The notes: generated by a model not told the origin, from the sequence alone. Counted from the stretch's first letter, positions 1-10,592 are shown. The stretch: DNA of 60,000 nt from Takakia lepidozioides (GCA_030704615.1 CM060731.1:14882001-14942000), one strand, 5' to 3'. A program made the numbers and translations.

Positions 1-2001
1 TGTCAGCCCAAACAGTGTGCGGCAACGCACACTGTTCGAGCTGAACATTTCAATGTTTCTGGGTGCAAAATTTGGTCTTCAGGGGCACCTGTTTGAGGAT
101 GAAATGAACCCTTCACTGTCAGCCCAAACAGTGTGCGGCAACGCACACTGTTTGAGCTGAACATTTCAATGTTATAGGGTGCAAAATTTGGTCTTCAGGG
201 GCACCTGTTTGAGGATGAAATGAACCCTTCACTGTCAGCCCAAACAGTGTGCGGCAACGCACACTGTTTGAGCTGAGCACTTCAATGTTTCTTGGTGCAA
301 AATTTGGACTTCAGGGGCACCTATCTCAGGATGAAATGAACACTGTGCTGCCAGCTCAAACAGTGTGCGGCAACGCACACTGTTTGAGCTGAGCATTTCA
401 ATGTTTTAGGGTGCAAAATTTGGTCTTGATGTCTGTTATGTGAGGTGAAATGAACCCTTCACTGCCAGCTCAGACAGTGTGCGGCAACGCACACTGTTTG
501 AGCTGAGCATTTCAATGTTTCTGGGTGCAAAATTTGGACTTCAGGGGCACCTGTGTGAGGGTGAAATGAACCCTTCACTGCCAGCTCAGACAGTGTGCGG
601 CAACGCACACTGTTTGAGCTGAGCATTTCAATGTTTCTGGGTGCAAAATTTGGACTTCAGGGGCACCTGTGTGAGGGTGAAATGAACCCTTCACTGCCAG
701 CTCAGACAGTGTGCGGCAACGCACACTGTTTGAGCTGAGCATTTCAATGTTTCTGGGTGCAAAATTTGGACTTCAGGGGCACCTGTGTGAGGGTGAAATG
801 AACCCTTCACTGCCAGCTCAGACAGTGTGCGGCAACGCACACTGTTTGAGCTGAGCATTTCAATGTTTCTGGGTGCAAAATTTGGACTTCAGGGGCACCT
901 GTGTGAGGGTGAAATGAACCCTTCACTGCCAGCTCAGACAGTGTGCGGCAACGCACACTGTTTGAGCTGAGCATTTCAATGTTTCTGGGTGCAAAATTTG
1001 GACTTCAGGGGCACCTGTGTGAGGGTGAAATGAACCCTTCACTGCCAGCTCAGACAGTGTGCGGCAACGCACACTGTTTGAGCTGAGCATTTCAATGTTT
1101 CTGGGTGCAAAATTTGGACTTCAGGGGCACATGTGTGAGGGTGAAATGAACCCTTCACTGCCAGCTCAGACAGTGTGCGGCAACGCACACTGTTTGAGCT
1201 GAACATTTCAATGTTCTAGGGTGCAAAATTTGGACTTCAGGGGCACGTCTCTGAGGATGAGATGAACCCTTCACTGTCAGCCCAAACAGTGTGCGGCAAC
1301 GCACACTGTTTGAGCTGAGCACTTCAATGTTTCCTGGTGCAAAATTTGGACTTCAGGGGCACCTATCTCAGGATGAAATGAACACTGTGCTGCCAGCTCA
1401 AACAGTGTGCGGCAACGCACACTGTTTGAGCTGAACATTTCCCTGTTTTAGGGTGAAAAATTTGGTCTTGATGTCTGTTATGTGAGGGTGAAATGAACCC
1501 TTCACTGCCAGCTCAGACAGTGTGCGGCAACGCACACTGTTTGAGCTGAACATTTCAATGTTTAAGGGTGCAAAATTTGGTCTTTGCTGTCTGTTATCTG
1601 AGGATGAAATGAACCCTTCAAAACCAGCTCAAACAGGTGCGGCAACGCACACTGTTTGAGCAGACCTTTTCAATGTTTTAGGGTTCAAAATTTGGTCTTG
1701 ATGTCTGTTATGTTAGGGTGAAATGAACCCTTCACTGCCAGCTCGGACAGTGTGCGGCAACGCACTCTGTTTGAGCTGAACACTTCAATGTTTCAGGCTG
1801 CAAAATTTGGACTTCAGGGGCACCCCTCTGAGGATGAGATGAATCCTTCACTGTCAGCCCAAACAGTGTGCGGCAACGCACACTGTTTGAGCTGAGCATT
1901 TCAATGTTTCTGGGTGCAAAATTTGGACTTCAGGGGCACATTTCTGAGTATAAAATGAACCCTTCACTGTCAGCTCAAACAGTCTGCGGAACCGCACACT
2001 G
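1..2001. repeat. Tandem array of 18 hairpin (palindrome) units, period about 116 bp
   Basis: Eighteen palindrome cores start at 13, 129, 245, 361, 475, 591, 707, 823, 939, 1055, 1171, 1287, 1403, 1518, 1634, 1748, 1864 and 1980, so the period is 114-116 bp. Each core has 9-bp arms CAGTGTGCG and CGCACACTG around GCAA. In the copy at 352-391 the arms extend to a perfect 18 bp. The spacer is also conserved (for example TGCAAAATTTGG and GAAATGAACCCTTCACTG), so this is a satellite and not a CRISPR. Units from about 591 to 1171 are almost identical, while the left and right edges are more diverged: the 1634 core has lost a T, and the 1980 core has a changed loop. The array may continue left of the window. 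It ends about 245 bp before the first ATG of the ParB/methyltransferase-like gene. Confidence 0.97.
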
Positions 2002-2245
2002 TTTAGGCAGAACATATGAATATTGAAGGGCGCAACTTTCGGCCCTCATGGGCAGATATTTGAGCAGAACTTTTCAATGTTCTTTCCCTGTGAAAATCGG
2101 GAACATAGTGCAGGTCCGTGAGGATCAATGAACACTTACCTGGCAGCTCAAAGAACACTTACCTTTTTATCCCACTTTTTCATGCATCGGTCGACGTTTC
2201 ATTCCTCTCTTATAAGAATTTGAGTGAACAACCTTGCAGGAGAAA
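2002..2245 (+). promoter_or_regulatory. Leader/promoter region between hairpin array and ParB-methylase gene
   Basis: About 240 bp separate the last hairpin from the first in-frame ATG at 2246. The stretch just upstream ends in CTTGCAG (2233-2239), a good splice acceptor, so part of this may be an intron of a 5' non-coding or short coding exon. No clear TATA box was picked out. A direct repeat GAACACTTACCT occurs at about 2129 and 2153. Confidence 0.35.
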
Positions 2246-5200
2246 ATGCAAAGTGTGGCGGATGAGGTCCCTCAGGGTCAGGGGAAGGAGACCATAGTTG
2301 ATGTTGACGATGAGTTTTATGAAAGCAAAGCCGCTGAGATGCTGGGGGGTCAAAAGGTGAACTCTCAGCTTGTGGTTCAAAGTATGCTTGCTCCTGGTGG
2401 GAGGTTGAAGATTCCCCTGTGTAGGTTGGTTTCCATGCCCGTCGTTCGTCCACCCCTTGTCAAAGACATTCTCAAGCTGGAGGCCGAGTTTGTTCATGGG
2501 TATTTGGATGGATCCGCAGTCTTTTACGTTTCTACTAGGGATTCTAGAGGTAACGAGCTCCTTTTGGATGAGTCAATCGTCGACTCCTGGGACCCCATTT
2601 GGAGACAGGTGAACGAATCCTTCGAACTTCTTCTCTCCAGGAAACCTTCCACCCAAGTATTCTCGGGGAAGATGTTTCACGTTTGGGATGGCAACCACCG
2701 GTTGCTTGCATGGATGGCTGTCATTGGGAGGCTGCACTCACAGGAGGAAGAGTGGCATTACTCTGTTCGATCGATGGTGCTTGATTGTGACGACAACATG
2801 ATGGGTCTTCTGACGGCAATGAATGATGTGAACAGGTTGGTTTCTCATTGTACATGTTGCACTTCTGGTTCCGTTCTTCCTTGATTCAAGTCCTTGAATT
2901 ACATTCTGAAATTCAGATATCATTCTGCAGAGGGACGGAGACATCGCATGTCAAAACGAGTCTGGTTCACACACTGTATAGGATACAAAGGATCGGGCAG
3001 ATGCCCTTGACCAACTTCAAGACCATCCTTTCGGCAGAGATGTATAAGAAATGCGAAAGCTCCAAGACTTCGGAAACATGGTACTCGTTGACCCGTGAGG
3101 CTTTCATGGAGTACATGTACACGGTGAGATACATCTTCCTTCATCTGGCCTTTCCATATTCCTGCTTCCACATGTTTGTTTCTGTCTGTCTCCCTTGACC
3201 TTGGATTGATGCAACTCTCTTGCATTCCCTTGCAGCAAGACATTGCAGATGCAGGGGAGCGTGGCAAACTGGAATACTACAGCTCTACCCCTGAGGAGAG
3301 AAGGACAGCAAAGGGGGTTGAAAGTCACATCCAGAAGGAGATGAACGCTACAAGAAGGACAATAATGAGTGCTTTTGTGAAGCAGTTGAGAATGGCCGAC
3401 CCATCATTCGGGCCGCAGTTTCTCCTGGAGATAAAAAACCATTATAACAAGCCAGGCAAGCCGGAGATGGCCCAGGAGAAGTTGCACAGGTTGTCTACCG
3501 CCGTCGTGTCTTCTGAACAGAAGGTGAAGTGGCTACAGATATGGAACTCCGATCCCACAGTTAGGGATACCCACATGTTCCCAAGGCCAGAGAAGGAGAA
3601 GAAGACCCAGCGTGTCGTTCCTGTCAGTGACAATGTGCTGGACACCTGGCTTCACAAGGCCACTTACTGGAGCCAGGTGTGATGTCCTCTCGTATCTCAC
3701 TTTCTTTTCTCTTTTCCTGTCCTTCTCTTCCCATTGCCTCTTACATTCGCTGTGACTGTTTTTGGGTTCATTCTTCCATTTCAATTGTTTTGCAGTTGGA
3801 AGAAAGGGCCCGATCGGTTCTGCATACTCAGCTGGCTGACTATGGCATCACTATGACAGCTCCGAAGGTCTCCTTCGAAGCATACATGAGGAAATGGAGA
3901 GCCACAGTGTGGCACTCTGGTTTCTTTAGAGAGTTCAGCAAGGAGGGTGGCATCAGTCGAACAAATGAGCTTGACCAGCAGGAAAAAGGAGAGGAAGCCT
4001 GGAAATGATGCCTTTACAGGTGCACACCCTTGCACTCTTTGCTTGTGTTGTGGTTGCAATGTGTTGTGTGGCATACTGTTTAAGGGGGTCTTCCTGGTGT
4101 GTTGAAAAAGCTGGGACACAATATGTGCATTGGAAAATGAGGCTGTGTCTGTTCCTGCAGGTACATTAAGTTTGTTCTCTTGGAAGAGAATTGCTTGGAC
4201 AAACATCCAGATTTCGTGGACCTTTGGCTTGTCCCTGCTGGCAACCAGACCATGTTCACTGCTGGGATCTTGCATGACTGGGGTCCAGACCATCTTTCTT
4301 CTTGTGGTTGGTATTTGGATTGCCCTCCTTCAGAGACCCCAGCTGTAGAGTTGTCTTTGAGGAGAGAGAATGACCGTATTGCAGCCACTGCCGCAGCAGC
4401 GGACCTCGACATTCATGAGCGTAATCTGAGGACTCTTGCAGAGAAGGAGCCTCCCGCTCAGGATACCCCGGGTAGAGGAAGAAAGGCAAAGGGAAAAGAT
4501 GTTGCTGGTGTTGTGGGGAAGGGAAGGGGTAGAGGGAAGGTGGCACAAGGGCAGGGAAGTGTTGCAGCTATTGGCCCTGTGGAGCATGTCCAGCAGACTC
4601 CACCGCATGGTAGGGGATCCGGGAGAAAAAACAAGGGGGTGGTTGATCCCAAGGACCCGTACCATGCAGTGGAACATCCCACGAGGGTCATTCGTCCAAC
4701 CAGGTTGGAGATTGCCAACGTCGGGTTCCTTGCAATGATGGAGTCGAAGAAATCTGATTACAAGGGCGAGCCATCACCAGTGTGGGAGAGGATTGTCGAG
4801 TTCCTCAGCACGGTGCGTGTTCTCTTTGGGTTCTGTGGCTTCTGCTCTCTTTGTCTGCTGTGGGCATGGATCGTTTATAAACTTGTCAGAATTCCATTGT
4901 ATTTTGTTTGCAGGCTAAAATGACCAAATCGTGGGTGAACGGGAAGGAGAAGCCATATGCAGCGGAACTCATCATCTTGGACATCCCTGATGGGTTGGCA
5001 GTCCCGGATATCCCTCCATCGGGTGCTTGTCCGGGTTGGAATGCATTTGATGAGCGCTACTGGCGGTGGGTTTTTTCCTTTTGCAACTTCTTCCTTTCCG
5101 ATGCAGGTGTTTTGGTTCTCATCCAGTCCATCGATGTTCGGTGTCGCCGTGCCCTTGCCAGCTATTTGAAAGCCTCGGGCATGAGAGTCGTGAAGACATG

Positions 5201-5974
5201 GAATTGTGTGAACAGCATGTACCTTACGAAGGGGGATCGTCCGGGAGAGATGGTGAGTTTCCCTTCTTCTTCCTCTTCTTTTTTGTTCTGGGATTGTGTT
5301 GTATAGGTCGCTCCAACTCATATGTAGGGGCCCGATTTTATTTTGGTTCTTAGTTCCTTGTGGATGTCATGTTCGCAGACTCGTCTGTTTGAAGCTGTTT
5401 GTCTCGTCCGGGTGCATCCACCAACGACTCCGGCCGGCATTACGGAGTTTGCCATCACTCACGGGGGCAAGTTCATAGATGACAGGACAGATCCTCCCAC
5501 GGATGACATGCATCACAACTACGTCGACAGCAACGTGTGCTTGCGAAGGGGGAATGGGGTTCCTTGGAGAGGGGCGAGGGAGAGGAGCCCGGCTTTCATT
5601 CAAACGATTGTGGAGTGCTGCACCTACACAGACGCCAGAGTTCTGGATTTGTCGATGGGCACAGGTTCGTCTCTTCAACATTCACATTTCATGAGGTTTG
5701 ATTGAGCTTGCACTTTCAGCACTTTCCACCGTTCCGAATGTGTCTTCAATGTCTGCTCACTTCATTCTATTCCACTGCAGGTGCTTCGTACCACGCTTGC
5801 AAGGCCAGTGCGCGACATGTCTTTGGGATTGAAGGGGATGCTGAGATTTACAAGAACCTCCTGATGGGTTTGGGTGGACACACTTCTCAGGTCCTTCCGA
5901 AGCCCCGTCCCGCTGATACTGGTACAGAGGAGACTTCTGACAAGGAGCTGGACTCCGACTTTGCCTGTGAGTAA
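2246..5974 (+). CDS. ParB/Srx-like domain + N6/N4-type DNA methyltransferase-like fusion protein (contains one in-frame stop)
   Basis: Eight exons join in phase with GT-AG introns: 2246-2835, 2931-3123, 3236-3676, 3796-4019, 4161-4812, 4914-5252, 5379-5664 and 5781-5974 (about 972 codons). Residues ~50-190 resemble the ParB/sulfiredoxin-type fold, with the signature VWDGNHRLLAW around D148. Residues ~200-480 are helical and charged. Residues ~560-640 are Gly/Arg/Lys-rich (GRGRGK) and could bind nucleic acid. The C-terminal part follows the permuted beta-class order of N6/N4 DNA methyltransferases: a motif-IV-like LIILDIPDG (D723) precedes a motif-I-like VLDLSMGTG (D903-G909), followed by FGIEGDAEIYKNLL. 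Canonical motif IV is DPPY or SPPY, so catalysis is doubtful. An in-frame TGA lies at 4006-4008 (codon ~479). Frame and splice phase are kept downstream, so this looks like a recent nonsense mutation or a decaying family member. The final exon could instead use the strong donor GTGAGTAAGT at 5967. Domain assignment is by motif only. Confidence 0.7.
4006..4008 (+). other. In-frame TGA (premature stop) in exon 4 of the ParB-methylase gene
   Basis: Exon 4 starts in phase 0 at 3796 and reads ...EEAWK, then TGA, then CLY up to the donor at 4020. The phase at that donor (two bases left over) matches the acceptor at 4161, where reading resumes as YIKFVLLEENC. Upstream GT candidates inside the exon (3947, 3956) give the wrong phase. 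A single CGA-to-TGA transition would explain the stop. Confidence 0.7.
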
Positions 5975-6660
5975 GTTGAACCTGTGCATGCTTGCATTGT
6001 TGTTTCAATATCGAGAATCGCTGTTCTTGAGGCAAAGTGCACAAGGGAGACATCCTCTTCGTTGGACTTGTGCATTGCATCATTGTGTTAAAATGGGATT
6101 TTGTGGACATGTGTAGGAGTCCGCGTGCTTCCACTTGCCCTCCTGGGCTATCACACCTATTTGGACTTGTTTTCAGTCCTCCTCGGTCTTGTGTGCTACC
6201 TGTCTATGCGGAGGCACTCGCAGCAAGCATGTCCGTTCATGGCACTCAGAGTCCACCTTGCGATGGCCTTCGTAGAACACGTGGTGTTGGGGCCAGAATC
6301 TTTGTAGATGACATAGCACAGGAGGTGGACATTGATTGTGATGACTGCGACACTTGATATGAAGTATTCTTTTGGTTTAATTCTGGGACAAATTTGAAAT
6401 GGGATGGTTGTGTGTCCTTATTGTCCTCTTTGCAATGTGTGCATGGAATTCACATTCATGGTTCCAAACTATTGTTGGAGATGGGGGTTGCATGGACTGC
6501 CCGGATTGTTCCTTCAATATATTTGTTGTTTTGTGGACCTCACAGACTTGAGTACATTGCAAAAACAAACAAACCACTTTGTTCTCAATTCTCAATTCTC
6601 CCCACATCAACCCGCGGAAATAGGTGACACCACTCGGAAATAGGTGACATCCGCGGAAAT
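5975..6660 (+). other. 3' flank of ParB-methylase gene; no convincing gene
   Basis: Reading frames continue here (for example 6037-6357) but none matches a family, and splicing from the donor at 5967 to the acceptor at 6116 creates a TGA at the junction. Most likely this is 3' UTR and flank. Its right end holds three copies of a CGGAAATAGG-containing repeat. Confidence 0.4.
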
Positions 6661-6668
6661 AGGCACTG
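6612..6668. repeat. Three short direct repeats of CGGAAATAGGTGACA
   Basis: Copies begin at about 6614, 6633 and 6652 (the last diverges after CGGAAATAGG), spaced about 19 bp. They sit at the border between the methylase-gene flank and the GC-rich, GCTCACG-rich end of the AT-rich island. Confidence 0.75.
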
Positions 6669-6669
6669 T

Positions 6670-8235
6670 TTGCATGCTGACGTGGCGTGAGCCTGTGCTG
6701 GGCTCACGCTTTCCTGGGCTCACAGGCTCACGCCTCCAGGCTCACGGAATAGCACCCCCCTCCCATTTATAGTGTTAGTGTGCGTTGACCATTTTAAGAA
6801 AAAGACTGAATATTTAAAAATAAAAATAAGAAAATAATCACATATCACTCATAATAGAAATCAACAGTTTGCCAACGAACCATTCATTTTTCAGCATGTT
6901 CCATTTACAGCGTATGTTATATTAAAGAAGCATACACAAATCACATTTATATTTAAAAAAAATCAAAAAATTGACACAGAAGACACATCGTGAAAATCAG
7001 CAGTTCGCCAAGGAACCGTTGAGTTCTTACAAAGATCCACTAACAGCATTAGTGTCACATATATAGATCTCTATAAGCGATAAAATGACACAAATTACAT
7101 ACTGTGAAAATCAGAAGTTCACCAACAACCTGTTGATTTTTCAGTATGTCCCACGACAACATAAGTGTTGCATCAGCCAAGCCTCTATTTTAAAAAAAAA
7201 CTGATGTTTTCTTTAAACTTTAAAATAGACAGAGAAGACATTATTGTGAAAATCAGTAGTTCGTTGGCGAGCTTTTGATTTTTCAGTTTATACTTATAAC
7301 GTCGTAAGTATATATGTTGTATTGACCAATTATTTTTTCTCAAAAATAAAAATAATAAAAATAATAATTTTGCTTGAATCGTTTGATATAGCTTTAGGCA
7401 TTAAAATATAAGCTTATACAAACATGAAGTGCAATGACACCAAAATCATATCGTTAAAATGAGCAATTCGTTGGCAGACTATTGATTTTCAATATGTCTC
7501 ATTCGATTCCCGTGGGCCAAACAAATTCAAATTTTCAAACAGAATATACATCCCAACAATTAAAAATTGTTAACAAAATGCTTTTGTAATTTGTCCGCGC
7601 ATATTTACGAGACAGAGTGATAGTAAAAGATTTTTTTTACCTTTGATTCTATTTTATTTTAACCATATAGTTTATTAGTGAACTATTATTTTTTGCACGT
7701 GTGTAGTAATGATCGTATTATGGTTGTTCTATGTGTACTTGAGGAGTTTTCGAACTTCATGGAATCTTCCATAGTCACTTGTGAGACGAAAGCTTCTAAG
7801 ATTAAGAACATAACATAAATTAAATACGAGCATACATCTGGAGACTCATTTATTGATGTGAGAGATATCTTCATCTTTGAAATGTCCATCCTCGCGAATA
7901 TTAATGGGATAGACCTCGTATTTTGTATGCAAACCAAGTAAAAGTCTTAAAAGGAACCAAACATGTGGTTGCATCGTATATTCCAATTAGCGACCAATAT
8001 ACTATGTAAACTACCACAAACGATCCAATTCACAATTGTTCAATTGCTAAAAAATCAACGGGAATATAATATGAATAGGGTCCTATTTGGAACATCTGTC
8101 AAAATATTGGGCTTATGATTTGCTAATCACGAGCTTACACTCCCAAATTACTAAATTAGTGCCTAAGTGTGAGCCTATTCACAATGACTGTGAGCGTGGG
8201 CTCACGCGGTTGCGTTGCTGATGCAGGCCCCATGG
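6670..8235. mobile_element. AT-rich island with GTGAGC/GCTCAC palindromic ends (possible decayed transposon)
   Basis: The left end has palindrome arms GCGTGAGCC (6685-6693) and GGCTCACGC (6701-6709), then further GGCTCAC copies to about 6748. The right end (about 8188-8206) again carries GTGAGC and GCTCAC arms. Between them the DNA is strongly AT-rich and holds five degenerate copies of a hairpin-forming repeat. No conserved transposase is visible. The reverse-strand reading frame at 7686-7937 was not recognised. An insertion with decayed inverted termini is an inference, and no target-site duplication was identified. Confidence 0.4.
6855..7500. repeat. Five degenerate copies of a hairpin repeat (GAAAATCA...TGATTTTTC)
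   Basis: Copies lie at about 6855-6904, 6991-7030, 7104-7150, 7246-7290 and 7452-7500. Each has a left arm related to GAAAATCA, a core related to AGTTCGCCAA or AGTTCGTTGG, and most have a right arm related to TGATTTTTCAG. Spacing is irregular (about 110-210 bp), so this is either an old tandem array or a composite element. Confidence 0.7.
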
Positions 8236-8626
8236 GCTACTTTCTATTGGGCCCTCGATGGCATGTGTGTTGAGCAGTAGGCTTTGTAAATTCACTGGGA
8301 CGTTAAAGAAACTTTATCTTATCTTTATGAGAGTGTAGTTGGAGGACAATTTTACCCCCCAAATTTTACATACAAATGACCTCATTCCTCTGCTCACTAA
8401 CTTTAAGAATTTCAAGGCTAAGCCTAAAGCTCTAGCCCGGTTGCAGTCTTATTGCTTTGGCAGCTCACACACAATAGGGTGATGTTTGTGTGAAGGGCTT
8501 TGTAGAGGAAATCTGGAAAGCCCGAACTAATTGGTAATACCAAGGAAAGTCCTACTACTGGAGTGAGCCCCTCAAGGTAGCGTATGTTCCCTCTTGTTTT
8601 GCCCAAACTGGGCGCGGGGTCTATGG

Positions 8627-8663
8627 CCACAAGGCTACGGCAAACGTTGTTTTATGAGTACAC
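8627..8663 (+). repeat. Copy of short dispersed element (partial)
   Basis: Reads CCACAAGGCTACGGCAAACG then TTGTTTTATGAGTACAC. It matches the copies at 11911-11958 and 19140-19184 but diverges at its right end. Confidence 0.75.
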
Positions 8664-10166
8664 TTGGAGTTTGCTTGTGAATTGATGACAACACCACCTA
8701 GGTGGCAAGGCTTATTGTGAGGAGCATTCACACATGAAAAATCTATAAGGTAGAGCTAAAGCTTGTTCAAACCAGGACCAAATTTTTAGTGGACTTGAAA
8801 ACGGTGAATTGTCCAAAGATTTTGATAGTATGTGGATGAAGTAGGGATACGTTTGTATGGTTCATTTCTGAGGATGATTCAAGGTGGATAGATATAGCCT
8901 CATGCATGAGCATGAGGCTATATAATTGTTTTAGGACAGGCCCACCAAAAAGGTGCTCATCGCTTAATGGTTAAGTTTACCATTACACCACTCAAATCAA
9001 CAAGTTTTCTTATTGTATTTTTTAATTTACTAATACTAATATTAAGATGATTTTGGACCACTAAACGAAAGAAGAGAAGTGACAACAGCGAGAAGAAATT
9101 GGGCGTATTCAAACCTAGAAAAGGCGGCCCAACACAAATTCACTTAACAAGATGCCACTAAACAAATTGTAATATTTTTGAGTCAATGTATAAACATGTT
9201 TAAGGCATAAAAAAATAAAAAAATAAAAAAATAAAAAATAAAAAACCATGTTCGTGCCCCCTAAGGACCTAGGAGACCTGTTTTGGGTTTCGAAGAAGTA
9301 GATTTTCATGTGTACTTTTTGTAGATCTTAATAATTTTTAATGGTTCCAAGTTCCAACCACAATTAAACATGGCACACTTTCTCACACTGAAAGCAAGCA
9401 GTCAATTCTAGTACAAAACTGTATATGTTTTAGAAAACATATGGATCATGAAATTGGGGCATTCAGGAGGGACCATGCACATTTGATTGTCCATGTGGCG
9501 AGGCATGATTGGCCCACATTAGTAGAATTACTTATCACCAGGCTACTGTAATGCATTCCACACCCTCACCGCCGGGATTTAGTGAAACATCTCACTATCA
9601 ATGTCAAATCAATGGCTGACATTAGCTCATATTGAATTGCCAAGTTATACTGGAGGTCATTTTGACCCCCCTTCAAACACATACGAATGACCCTTATTAA
9701 AAATAGGTTGTTTGATTTGAAATTTTCAGAGCAGTTGGCTAGGATACCATACCACATTTCTATATGGGAGGCAAAAATCAACCTGTCACTCAAAGAGCCC
9801 AACATCAGGAAGATCTTAGCAAGGATTTTCTCAGATTTGATGTCCGAGGGGCGTAAGGTGTGGTTTTGTCTTAAATGTGGAGAAAGGAGATGATTGCAAC
9901 TCCTTTGGGCTTTTGATCAGTCCTGTTGCAGAATGGGCACATCTGCTCCCACTTTTCTGCCTCGAGGATTACTTGGAACAACATCCCCCATCCCTCGAAA
10001 ATTGCCAATTGAAGGAGACGACGCAGAGATTAACTGGTGTCATCGCAAACTCCGACTCCCCCTTTTTAAGGCTCACTTAGACTTTGGAAGTGGGCCTTTA
10101 GACCCCCATCTTCTATTTCCCATCTTCTCCATGTCTTCTGTCTCTCTGTGTCACGATTCCCCGCTA

Positions 10167-10172
10167 TTCCTC

Positions 10173-10212
<40 letters not shown>
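10167..10212. repeat. CT microsatellite
   Basis: An uninterrupted run of CT dinucleotides. It is followed downstream by a C-rich then A-rich tract at about 10310-10370. Confidence 0.95.
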
Positions 10213-10215
<3 letters not shown>

Positions 10216-10387
10216 TAGGGAGTCCTACGCCTTCATGGCCCCCATTAGTTAATTTTTTCCACTTGTTATCTCCCTTTTCAATAAAATCCAGGGCCTCTGT
10301 CCCCTATTATGCCCCACCCCACCCCCAACCCCCCACGCCCCCCCCCCCCCCTCCCCCCGGAAAAAAAAAAACTTGGTCAAAACTCAA

Positions 10388-10592
10388 ATACCGTAGTACC
10401 TTGGCAATTTCGACACAAATTTTAATATTTCAAAGATTGTTGAAAATTTTGAAAATTTATTGTGTGAAATTAGGTAAATTTGTGAATGATAATAAAGCAT
10501 CTTTAAGAATATTCCATATGTTGAAATGAAATTCTCAAAATAAAATAAATTTTCGACAGATGATTGTTGATCTTGCCAAGGTACTACGGTAT
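10388..10592. mobile_element. 205-bp MITE with perfect 20-bp terminal inverted repeats
   Basis: The left terminus ATACCGTAGTACCTTGGCAA (10388-10407) is the exact reverse complement of the right terminus at 10573-10592. The interior is AT-rich and non-coding. Both ends can be read as flanked by TA, compatible with a mariner/Stowaway-like element. That superfamily assignment is an inference. Confidence 0.9.

Noticed and set aside
1-2001. CRISPR-like array
   Set aside because: The sequence between palindromes is itself conserved from unit to unit, the period is 116 bp and the setting is a plant nuclear genome. It is a satellite.
1-2001. Hammerhead ribozyme (retrozyme) repeats
   Set aside because: No CTGATGA core with a paired GAAA box was found in the unit.
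5066-5106. 41-bp mini-intron in the methylase exon (GTGGGT...TGCAG)
   Set aside because: Removing it would shift the frame, while reading through gives a continuous, sensible WRWVFSFCNFFLSDAGVLVL segment.
6037-6357. Additional C-terminal exon of the ParB-methylase gene
   Set aside because: Splicing the donor at 5967 to the acceptor at 6116 makes a stop at the junction, and the translation matches nothing known.
9894-10529. Plus-strand reading frame of 211 codons
   Set aside because: Runs through a CT microsatellite, a C-tract and into the MITE. Composition artefact.
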